From: CAZQGO01 sp964593065
GTDB lineage: Bacteria > Oederibacteriota > JAAXVQ01
Assembly: GCA_964593065.1 (NCBI GenBank)
Contig: CAZQGO010000009.1
Span: 1 to 64,000 of the forward strand
Direction of reading: 5' to 3'
DNA: 64,000 nt
Shown here: positions 12,001 to 24,000 of the stretch, in pieces
How the letters are laid out: each line of letters begins with the position of its first letter
Position numbering within the stretch: the stretch's first letter is position 1
The notes under the pieces: model-generated
Databases searched by the model: none
What the model saw: only the letters and a program-made list of their open reading frames with translations
What the model was told of the DNA's origin: nothing
Translations under genes and position numbers: made by a program

Positions 12001-15000
12001 CCAGGGCAACGGCCGAGCCGCTGGAAACCGTGGAACTCCTCCCGGGCGTCAACCTCGCCGAAGCGCAATGGCGGACCGCGCCGGGCAGCAATATCGCCAT
12101 TTTGTACGACCGCGCCGGCAACGTGTATCCGGATTTCAACACTCAGGAGGGATCCCCCACGCGCCAGGTTCTATCCCTGGACGGCGAATGGCAAAAAGAG
12201 CGCGTGTCCAACCTGGATCACGAGTTGTCCTTGGCGCCCCGCACGCCGGAAATCATCCAGGCCCTGGAGAATGAAGGCCAGGGCCGCCACGCCGCGCAAT
12301 ATGACTCCCAGGCCCTGCAACCCATGCAGATTCCCGGGGCGGAAAATCCCCATCCGGATCAATATGCCGGCGGCGCCTGGTATCGCCGGCAGGTCACGAT
12401 CCAGTCCGCATGGCAGGGCCAGCGGATGCTGCTCGACTTCCTGCGCGTCAATTACACCGCCGATGTCTGGGTGAACGGCCGCTGGGCCGGCCGGCACATC
12501 GGAGGCAACACGCCGTTTAGCCTGGACATTACGGAGTTCGTGCAGCCGGGCCGGCCCAACACCATTGCGGTGCGCGTGGACAACATTCCCTGGGGCTCGG
12601 ACACGCGGCGCGTGCCCTACCAGACCGGGGATTGGTGGGACGCCACCGGCATCACCGACCGCGTTTTTCTTTCCGTCCAGCCGCCCGTGGCGGTCGGGCG
12701 GTCCGTTCCCCGGACGGTGCGCAAGGCGCCCGGGGTCTACGATCTGGAACTCCATTGCGTGGTACCCAACCGCGGCTCCCGGCCGGCGGAAGGGGTCACC
12801 GTCGAAGCGACCCTGCACCGGACCCGTATCACTTCCGAGAACGTGGCCACCACCGACACCACGGCCTTGATCGACCGCAACGCGACTTCCGCGATCAACC
12901 TGCAAACGGCTCCGGCGCAAGGGATCGCGGCCGGGGATGCCACGGTTTTCGTGGTCCGGGGGCAGGACCTGGAGGTGCAGGAATGGCGGCCCGACGCCCC
13001 GGCGGTGTATGTGGCCGAGATCCGCACGCGCAACAAACAGGGCGAGGTCATCGACGTGGCCTACCAGGAAGTCGGATTCTACAAGCTCGAGGTCCAGGAA
13101 GGCACCCTGCGCTTGAACGACCGGCTCCTGGTGATGCGAGGGTACGGCTATCATCCCAGTCCCGGCATGTCTTTGGAAAAATGGCGCGGCGAACTGGCGG
13201 CCATGAAGGCCACGGGGGCCAATATCGTCCGGAGCCATTATCCGTTTTCGCCGGAAGTGGACCGGATGATGCTTCGCAGCGGGATCGTGACCTGGGCGGA
13301 AATCTTCAACTGGTACGAAGGCGACGTGCTCGCGCAGCAACTTCAAGCCGGCACGGCCACGCGCAACTGGCTGGAAATGGCCAGTCTGAAAATGGACGTC
13401 CCGACGGCCTTCAACGTGGCCAATGAAAGCGGGTGGAGGCGGACGGAAGAATTCGGCAAGGTTGTCAGTGATCTGCGCACCCTGATCAGCCGTATGAACG
13501 GCCTTTTCCCCGTGGTCGGCCTGTCCGTGGCGGGGGACCGTCTGAACCTGCCGGCGCACGCCGACGCGACTGTGTTCATGGTGACGGCCTATCCCGCCAG
13601 TTTTCATCAGCAGGCGCTCCAGGGCGGCGCCGAGGAAGGCATGCTCTACCTGTTGCGGGAGATCCACCAGGCTTATCCCGACAAGCCCATCATCATTTCC
13701 GAAATGGGCCAATGGTCCGAGAGCGCGGGGCAGGAGGCCAGGCAGGAGGACGTGCTGCGGGGCAACTTCTCGGCCATTCAGCGGGCCCAGGCCGAGGGCA
13801 TTCCCGTGGCCGGGGCCATTGTCTGGACCTGGAAAGACAACCCGACCATGAGAAATTCCCTCAACAATTATACCCTGACCATGGGTGTGAGCGGCCAGGG
13901 CGTGGATGGCTATGAAAAGACAGCCTGGCGCGTCGTGCAGGCCGGGTTCCAGGCCATTGCCGAACCCCGGCAGCTGGACGAGACTTCCCCCGACTATCCC
14001 TCTTTAGCCGTCGATCTGCGCGAGGCGTTGAACGCGAACTGGGTTTTTTCGGAGAACGACCATTCCGAACAGTATAGTTTCCCGGCCGAAATTTTTCCGG
14101 CTGAAATCCGGGCCCGGAGCGAGACCGGCCAGTCCATCCTTTTCCGGTTCAACCTCCTTCCCGGCAACGACTGCCTGGCCCTGGGCCAGGGAACCAGTTT
14201 TATTCTCCCCTGGGGCCAGTACGCCGGCGTTCACCTCGCGGCCGCCGCACAAAACGGAAACCAAACCATGCGCGTCACCCTGCATTACGCGGATGGAGAA
14301 ATCACACGGCCGGTCCAGGTGCCGGACTGGTGGTCTCCCGCCACCGGCGGACCGCAGCCGCTGTTGTCTTCCAGCTATCTCCTGCAAAATGGGCAGCGTC
14401 AGAACGACCAGCCCATCGGCGTCTTCCATCTGTTTGTCCCCGCGGATAGGGAGCGAGTCCTGACCGGCGTCACCCTGGCCGGGCCGGACCGCGCGCGCGT
14501 CTTCGCGCTGACCGCCGAAGCGGCGGTCACACCCGAAACCGCGCCCGCCCCGGAAGCCACCACGCCGGGCGGGATCATGCAGTGGTTGAAAACACCCGTG
14601 GTCAACGTCCTCCACCTGGCTCCCGAAGTGTACGACCGCTGGGGCGCCTTCTGGGTGGAAAACGTCCTCTCGCTCATGGGCGGCGGCGCGCTCGCCGTCC
14701 TGGCGGCGGGCGCGCTCGCCCTGCTGACCGGCACGGGTTTCGCCTTTCCCTTCGTGGCGGCCTACGCCCTGGCCTGGCCGCTGTTTTTCCTGCTCCATTT
14801 CCTGCGCGACAGCCGGGGGGTAAGCGCTCCGTCCGCCAACCTTGGGCTCGCGGCGGTCATCGCCACCTTAAACCTGTGCCTGCTGTTGACGCCGCTGTCC
14901 CTGCCCGCACTGATCCTCGCCTCGTTTTTCCTTCACTGGCTGGTGAATTTAACCGCGGCCCGGGCCGTGCAAATGCAGCAGATGCGCGAGCTCTGGAATT

Positions 15001-18000
15001 TCCTGAACGATTATCCGCGTACGGCCGGTTTCTGGCTGACGCTGCCGCTGCGGTTGCCCGTGTATGCGGTGGTGCTGGTGCTGTGGTGGGTCCTGACCAG
15101 TACGACCGCGGGCGCGGCCCTCTTGCTCGGCCGCGCGGGGGATTTCCTGCACCGTTTCGACGAACGCCGCACGGGCCTCATGCGGCGCTGGCGCGACCTG
15201 CAACATACCGGCCTGTTTGCCGCGCCGGAGGCCGTTTTACAGGCTTTCTTTCAGCCGTCGTTGCTGGCCGGATTAGGAAAAATCTCCCTGCCGAACGGGG
15301 AGATGGCCGATCTCAAAGCCGCGGATGCGGCCTTCATGCGCGCCCACGCGGATGAAATCCTGTCCCTGCTCAATGTCCAGACCTTCGGCAACTGGAGCAA
15401 GGACAAGCTGCTGGCGGGAGACGCCGGATATCAGGATCAGCCCCAGCTGGGCAAATTCGAACACAGCCTGGCGATCACCAACCCGGCCGGAAAAGTGATC
15501 GGCATCGCCATCACCTACGAGCGGTCCGCGGAGGATTACCCGGAACTGGGCGTCGATAACCTGTACCTGGCCGCGATGACCGTGACCCCCGCGTACCAGA
15601 AAATGGGGTTGGGAAATCAATTATTGCGCCGAACCGTGGAACGTTTCCGGCAGCGGGGATATGTCCGGCTCCAGCCCGGCCTGCGCTGCCTCGCCGTGGA
15701 AACCCACCTGGAGAGCATGCGGGAACTTTTCGAACACCTGGGGTTCCGGCGGGTGGGCGCCAAGGATAACCTGGTCCGGGGCATCCGCGAGGAAATATTC
15801 GCCCTGGACCGGCGGGAGCCGGGGTGGTTGGACGTGCGCAGCTTGCTCGGCCAGCAGGTCCGGCGCTCGGGGCCCGGACCCTTCACCGCGAAAATCATCA
15901 ACGCCGTGGCCCGCTATTTCATTGAGCATCCCCGCATCCTGACCACCTGGGCCGTCACCATGGCCTTGCTCTCGGTCCTGGCGCTGTTTCGCAATCCGCT
16001 CGCCGGTTTGGTCATGGCTTTTATTTCCTCCCCACTCCTGTACCTGGTACTCCTGAAAGCCTGGCAGGCGCGCCGCGCCCGACCCGAGCTTCCGGCGGCG
16101 CAGGCAGAAAAAACCGGGGAAGCGGAAGCGGAGGAAGAAGCCCCTCCCGTCAATCCGGTGCAGAAACGCATCGCCGCCACGGTCGATTCCCTGATTCAGC
16201 TGTACCGGGCGATCTCCGTCGGCCAACGCGCCGTCTTAAGCGGCGGCCCGGTGCCGGAGCAAGTCGTGGAGGAGGTTCTGCAGGCCCTGCGGGAACGCAT
16301 TCAGGCCGCCCAGGGAAAAGGCCCTTCCCTGCTGCCGATCGCCATGGTGCTGCTCGCCGGCGGAGCAGGCAGCGGCAAGACCAGTCTGGTGCGGCGCATT
16401 TTGGCGGATTTCCCGGCCCGGATCGGAACGGCCAAGGCCATTCTCTTCGACGACTACATCCTGCAAACGGACGCCCGCCGCATCGATCCCTATACCGGGA
16501 AAACCACGGAAAATCCCCTGGAAAAATTCGAAGTCGAACGTTTCGCCCGGGACATGCTGGCCCTGTTGCGCGGGGAAACCGTTTACAAACCGGTTTTCGA
16601 TTCGAAGCACCGGGGCCGCCTCAAGCTGGAGCTGGAGGCGGTTCCCGAGAACGGACGAGAGAAACGGCTGGTGATCGTGGATGGCAAGGAACGGGTCGTG
16701 GTCCGGATGGCCGAGGGGCAGGAACCGGCGCTGGTCTACGCCGGCCAGGCGACGGCTACGCTGCAGCTGGGCGATAACCGGTTGGAGGTCCGGCGCAATG
16801 GGAATGGCCAGGTCACCGTTCGCGTTCGGGACACCGAGCACACGATTTTGACCGACGCCAGCAGCCGCGTGAAGGCAATCCAGGTGGGGGATCGCGTCCG
16901 CGGCCTGGAGGAAGGGCAAAGCCTGGAGATATTCGAACGGATCGATCCGGCGGGGAAAATCCTGCTCGTGGACGGCATTCTCACTCTATTAAACGACGCC
17001 CTCGTGCAACATCCCCTGGTTTTGACCTTTTTCGTCAATGCCTCCTTCTGGGCCCGCCTGATGCGCATGCTGGTCCGGTTCCGCAGCGAGAAAGGCCGCA
17101 CGGAGGCCGGGGAAGCCGAATTCGTGGCCCGGCGCCTGATTATGCGCCTGACCGAGGAAATACCCTTTATTCTTCCCACCCGGCGCAAGGCCCGCTGGGT
17201 GGCGGATATCCTGAGCCGTTCGGAGCTGATCTTCATCGAGTACCTGCAGGGCGGCCTGCAACACCCGCGGGCCGCGGTGCGGCGGGTGTTCGCGCAACTG
17301 GAGTTGTCGCCGGAAGCCGTGGACCGCCAGTTGTACGAAATTTCCCAGACGGCCCTGCGCGAACGCGTGCAGGGCGGCGAGATCACCAGCATCACCTACG
17401 GCACGCGTTTCAAGGTCTTCTTTGACCGGGGGGACCTGGTTTTCAAGGTCCCGCTGAGCGCCTACCGCGAGGAGTTCGAAAACCGCTTCGTGGATTTCTT
17501 CCAGCATGTCGTGCAGCCGCGCTTGGGCGGCCTGATCCCGCCCGGAGACATCATCGATGTTTCGGATCTGGGCATCGAGTGGGAGGTGGAAGGGACGTCG
17601 CGGCGGCTCACCCAGCTGCTGGTGCAGAACGAGGTCGAGCCCCTGTCCGCGCGGCTGCAGGAGCTGGAGCGGCGCATGGGCATCGCGGTCCGCCTGGGTC
17701 TGACCGAGGATTATCAGCGCTTCCGGCAGCAATCCCTGGATCTGGTGGACCAGTACGTGGCCCTCCAGCGGGAACTGGGAGCCCGAGGCGTGGTGGATAC
17801 GGATCCGAAATTTTTGGAAAAATACGGCCTCATCGCACTGGAAGGCGAAGAACGCCTGGTGCTCATCGGTTTGGACGGATTGTCCGACAACGCCGCCGAT
17901 TATGATCCCCGGCGCTACCGGCAGCCGGGCATCCGTCCGGCGGGACTGCCCGATTGGCTGCTGGATTATTACGATCAGCAGGTGCAAAAGGTGCCCACCG

Positions 18001-21000
18001 CGCGCGAATTCAAGGCAAACTTCAACCATAATCCGAAAAACTACCGCCCGGTGCCGGATACGTCGGACTGGCGCATCAACAAGCAGCAGATGCAGTATAT
18101 CGTGCGCATTCTGCAACAGGCCAAGATGCGCTTGTTGCGGGAGCAGTTCAGGCGCCTGGGTCTTGGCCCGGATCATCACGCCCTGTACTGGATGAAGGTG
18201 TACCTGGACACGGTCCCGGTTCCGGGGGATGCCCTGCACGTCCTGGGGTCGGCCCTGTTTGAGCAGTTGACCCGCGACGACGGGCAGGCTCCCGCATTGC
18301 CGCCCCTGCCCGCGGAACCGGAAGCGCGCCAGGCCTATGCCAGTCGGCTCACCCAGCGCTTTCAGGAGCTCATGCGCCAGCTGCCGGAGAGCAAAGGGTT
18401 GGAGGACACGGACATCTACAATCTCGCGGTGGATTTGAGTTCCTTCTCCGTGGCCACGGAAACCGGGCCGGCCGGCCAGGGCGGGATCATGCCCTGGCTG
18501 CGGGACCTGGTGGTCCGAATTTCAGGCGGGAGGATCAGCCCGCGGGCCTATGACCGGTTCATCGCTTTCTGGCTGGAAAACGTCGTGTCCCTGACCGCCG
18601 GGGGCTTGGTGGCCGCGGTCGCGGCGGCGGCGGTCGCGGCGGTAACCGGGGGCGCGTTTGTGTTCCCGGCCGCAGGGGCTTATCTGCTGGCGTGGCCCGT
18701 CTTCTTCCTGCTGCATCTCGTGCCCGGGCGGGAGGGACAGCGAGCGCCGCCGGTGAATATCGCCTTTGCGAGTCTCATTGCCGTCGTCAACATCGCCTTG
18801 GTCCTGACGCCCCTGTCCCCGCCCCTGATCCTGTTGGCTTCCGTGCTCACGCATTGGATCGTCAACTTCGTTGCCTCCTGGGCCGCCGCCCGCGCGCGCG
18901 TCCATCGCGAAGTGCGCGCCGAGGCGCTTCCAGCCGGAGAACCCGCCACGGTCGCCGAAGCCATGGAGCGCTATTTCGGGCCGGAAGCCACCACGGCTGA
19001 CGAACGCCGGCTTCAGCAGTTCTTGGCGAACCGCGGCGAGGCGGCGATCCATGAATTCGTGTCGCGGATCACCGCGGACCGCGGCCTCGGCCCCGGGGAA
19101 TTCGGGGCGTACACGATTCCGTCCTTTGCCGGGGAGCTTCCCGCCCGGGGCGAGGTTTCCAGCGGGGTGGATGGCCGGGATTACGACATCCCCTGCACGC
19201 GCGGGGAATTCGAGCGCGAGCGCCTGGCCCTGATGGCCGAGGTGGCCATCCAGCGGGCCTTAGGGCGGAAGATCGTGACGGCCGTGGGCATCGGGCACGT
19301 GGGCACGGCCATGATGTGCGTCACGGCCGACGCCACGGTGGATACGGGCGGCCGGGAGCTGGCGCCGGTGCGGAAGGCCGAAACGCGCTTCCGCCGGCCG
19401 CTGCAAGGCCGCGTCCATCCTTATTATATGCTGGGCTACCAGCGTCCCTCCACGGCTTCCACGGCGCGCATGTTTTTAGTCAACCAGGGCCGCGCGCCCA
19501 TCCGCACCGACGACGCCACGGTGGACGAGACCATCGCCGCGGCCCGGGACCGGGGAAATCTGCGCGCCACCTGGCTGGCCGAGAGCCTGGCCGTGGGGGA
19601 TACCCTGCTGATTGAAACCGAAGTGCACATCAAGAAACTGGGCAAGCGGCTGGAGCAATCCCATGCCGACCTGGAGCCGACCCTGCGCCTGCTGCGGCAG
19701 GTGGGACGCTTCGCCCAGAAGGACGCCCTGATCCTGATCGAAAGCACGACCTTCCCCGGGTTCACGGCCAATGTGGCCCTGCCCGCGCTGGACGAGGCCC
19801 TGCGCCGCCGCGGGCTGATTCAAGCGGGCGAACACGCCCGGGTGGCCTACTCTCCGCAGATCCTGCAGCCCGGCGTCCGCTGGCTCCAGTCCCTGCGCGA
19901 GTTCCCGCGCAAGGGCGCGGGCGTGAACCCGGCCGCGAGCGAGGCCCTGCGGGAATATTTCAGCAACGTCGGCTTCCATTTCGAAATCGTGGACAGCCCG
20001 CAGGTGGCGGAATTCGGCAAGGTCCTGGACAACGCCTGGTTCTACTCGCTCCTGGAGCTCATGAACGCCTTCATGGACGCGGCCGAGGAATTCGGGCTGG
20101 ACGGCTTTGCCGTGGCCCGCGCCATCGCCGAGGCCCGGCCCGAGGAACGCCGGGAAATCACGCGCATCCCGCAAATGCAGGTGGGCGGCTACTGCATCCC
20201 CAAGGACCTGGTCTTCATGTTCGAGGGCCTCTGCCTGTACTTCAACGTCAGTGAATTGGAAATCATGGAGATGTTCCAAAGCCGCCTCATCGCCTCCGCG
20301 GTCAGCGACTACCGGGCCGAGAAGGTGATGGACAAGCACCTGCTGGAAGCCTTGGCGCGGCGCGGCCTCAGCTTCGCGGGCGCCGTGATCGGCATCCTGG
20401 GCATCGCCTACAAAGGCGGCATCGGAGACACCCGCTGGACCGGATCGCAGCGCCTGGCCGTGCGCGCGGCGGATTACGGCGCGGCCGTGGAGGCGACGGA
20501 TCCCTACGCCCGCAACTGGCCGGAAATCCAGCAGCTCAACGAGTACGACACCACCGACTGGTCCCACGGCCTGAGAAACCAGGCGGCCCTGCGCGAACTG
20601 CGCGTGGACTACCAGCCCGAACCCGAAGGCTTCTTAAACTTCATCCATCCCGAACAGGATGCCCTGGTGCTGGCCACGCCCCACGCGCAGTACTCCGGCC
20701 GCAGGCAGCCGCGGGAGCGGCGCACGGTGGTGGATTCCAGCGGAGCCGAGACCGTCTATCCCGGACTGGATCCGGTGAAGGTTGCGGCGCGCATGCTCGG
20801 CCTGGAAGGCCGGACCGTGGTGGACACCTACGATTTCCTGTCCGACGCGGACATCAAAACCTTCCTGGCCTTAGGCTGGGATGTGCGCGCCATGGGCAAG
20901 GGGCATATCGAGGTGCTGGCCGGCCAGCTGACGCTCGCAGAGAGAATCGCCGCCACCGAGGAACTGCTCGCGGAACTGACGAATTTGGCCCGGCCGCAAA

Positions 21001-24000
21001 CCCTGTCCGCCCTGCAGGCGCAGGGCTCGTCCTTAGACGCCGCGGCCCTGGACCGGGCACGGAGAACGGCGGAGGCGAAACTCGCCTACCTCAAAGCCGA
21101 AGTCACCGGCAGCCCCGACCGCAACCGCCTGCAGACCGCCTACGAGCTGGCCAAAACCGGGCAGGAGCTGCGCTACGCCCATGCGGAAGAGCAGGCCGCC
21201 CTGCGCGCCAAGCAGGTGTACCTGAACTACCAGCAGGAGCATTACCGCCTGCTGGACGAGGCCGAACCGGCCCGTGTGCAATCCCATCTGCGCCAGGTCA
21301 GGCGGTTCTACACGCGTTATCGCCGGCTCTGGGCCGAGCAGCAGCGCCGGACGCATGCCCGCCTGGCCGAGATCGCGATCGCGCCCCGCCAGCGCGTGAT
21401 CCTGCGCACACTGCAGCAGATCGCCGAATTCGCAACGGCGCTGGCCGGCGTTCTGCAGCGCCGGACCGCAGCCGTGCCCGAGGAACGCCTGCAGGGCCGG
21501 GCCCTGCGGCGGGAGCTGTCCGGCACCAAGTATCTGCAGGACCAGCTGCAGCGAACCCTGGACGATCTGGACCGCATGTACGTGGAGCTGCTGGACCCCG
21601 AGGAACGCGCGGCCATGCAGCAAGAGTTGCGGCGGCTGCGGCGGCGACCCCGCCTGGCCCTGTCCGGGCGGTCCACGCGCACCGGACAGGTGGACCTGAC
21701 CCAGCTGACCGCGGCCGAAAGCATGCGCGGCTGGAAGATCGAGATCCAGGACCGCGTTCACGCCGATTGGGAGCTCGAAAAACAGAGGATCCGCGACCTG
21801 CAGGACGGCGGCGTCTACGTGATTCTGCGGGACAAGCTCGTGGACGCCGCCGGCCGCATGCTGGAATTCGTGCCCTTCACGGTGTTCGAACAGGGGCCGG
21901 ACGGCAAACTCGTCAAGCGCGAGGATCCCCAGGGCTTCTCGCGGGCGCGCACCATCAAGTGGCGCAAGGATGCCGAGGGCGGGAAGCACCGCGCCCTCAA
22001 TCCCCTGTGGGCCAAATTCATGGTCAAGGTTCCGCTGAACCTGGCCCCGGTGGCTTCCGAGGATTTCACTCCCGAAATGTACCCCAATTTCGACAAGCTG
22101 CCCCTGGAAACGCGCGAATGGCTGGTGCGCAACGTATTCGGGCAGGGCAAAATCCTGTCCACCGTGGCCGGAGAGCCCCAGGCCCGGTTTTACCTCCTGA
22201 TGGACGTCAACCTCGATCCCCTCACCTGGGCCGCGGGCCGCGGCGGAATTTTGATGGACGCCGAAACCGACGAGCCGGTGGTGGTCACCACCGAGGAGGG
22301 GGCCGAGCAGGTCGTCATGCTTAAGGCCTCGGGCCCGCACCAGGCCATGGATCCGGCCCTGCTGGACGTGGACACCAGCCGGGTGGTGCAGGGCGGGCGC
22401 GTGCTGCACGATCTCTACACCGTGCACGCCCCGGACGGCGCGGTGCTGGGACAGATCGAGACCTATGACCGGAAGGTCGTGGAATTCCCGGTGGGCGAGG
22501 GCTATACGGCCCACGTGCGCGCCGGGCGGATCGAAACGCTCCGGGACCCGCAAAACCGGGAGGTGCTTTTCGGCACGGAACCGGCCGCCGACGGCTGGAT
22601 CCAGTTGCACGTGCGGGCCACGGGGGAGAAGGTGGGCCGGGTGCGCATGCGCGAGGGCGAAGTTACGGAATGCCTGCTGCCCGGCGGATACCGCGTCCAG
22701 ATCCGGCAGGGACGCATTGCGGCCATTCAGAACGAAGCGGGCCGCGACCAGCTGGCCAGGATGCAGGTGCGGGGCGAACAGGTGACCCGGACCAGCAAAT
22801 CCTCCCTGGGCCAGATCCTCGGCCACACCACCGAGGCCGACCCGGAATCCATACTGAAAAAGGAGGGCACGCCGGAGTACCGGGCCGGCCGGACCTCGCG
22901 CGCGCTGTTCCGGGCGGTTTTCCGCTACGCGCAGAACGGGCGGCACGAACTGCAGCAGCTGTGGCGGAGCGTACCCTCCACGGCGCGCCTGGGCTGGATG
23001 CTGCTGGGCGACGAGAGGGATTTTGATCCGCAGCAAATGACGCGCGTCATGGCGTGGAACGCGGCCGAAATCCTCGGCCAGACCGAAGCCTGCGTGCATA
23101 TCGCCCCCAACCCGGATAATATTTATTCCACGGAATACTACACCGACGAGGACAGCCAGATCCCCCTCTACAACGAGCGCGATCCTTACGGCGCTTTCTT
23201 CAAGTACTTCGGCTACGCCCTGCAGCTGATCTACTGGGATTTCGAAGGCGCCCGGACGGACAACTACGACACCATCGACCTGTCCGTCCTGCCGATCTGG
23301 ATTGACGCTTTCTTAGACCACCTGCTGGAAATCCGGCAGGGCGGTCGGCCGCTGGTGCGCAATCCCGAAGCGTTCGAACGTTTCCGGCGCCGGGCGCGCG
23401 GCGTCACCCGGGAAAACCTGGAAAGCTTTGAAAACGACTTCATGCAGACCTTGTGGAACGAATACCTGGCCCATCACGTCCTGCGCAACCGCCTGGAACG
23501 CGGGTATGAGCCGACCCTGGAAAGCACTTTTTCCAGCAGCGAGGCCAAGGGCCGCTTCGACCCCAACGACCGCGACAAGGCCGAACGTTTCCTACAAAAC
23601 CAGCGGGAGCTGCTGGAAGCCGCCCGCCGCCTGAGCGCGGAGGAGGGATACGCCCCCCTGTACCTGCGGGGCGTGCCCTTCAATTACGACGAGGCCTTCG
23701 CCGAGCTGGACCGGAAAATGCAGCACGCGGCCCTGCTGGCCTCGCAACCGCCCCGGAAAAACCGCTACGCCGATATTTACCAGTTAAGCTTCTATCCTCC
23801 CCTGCGCCCCAATGTCTATTCCATCCTGGATTTCGCCGGCATCCGGCAGGGGCTCGCGAAAATGCGCCTGGTCATTTCGCAGGCCCTGCCGGCCGTGCTG
23901 CGGGAAAAGGTGGACGTGAAACTGCAGGACGTGCTGGGTTCGACCGAAACCCGGATCCGGGACATGTTCTACGACGGCCTGGAGAGTTTCGGCGCCTTAA

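Noticed and set aside
17340..18100. Confident protein kinase call
   Set aside because: Only a hairpin with Lys and a weak catalytic-loop likeness are visible, so it is kept as a low-confidence suggestion.
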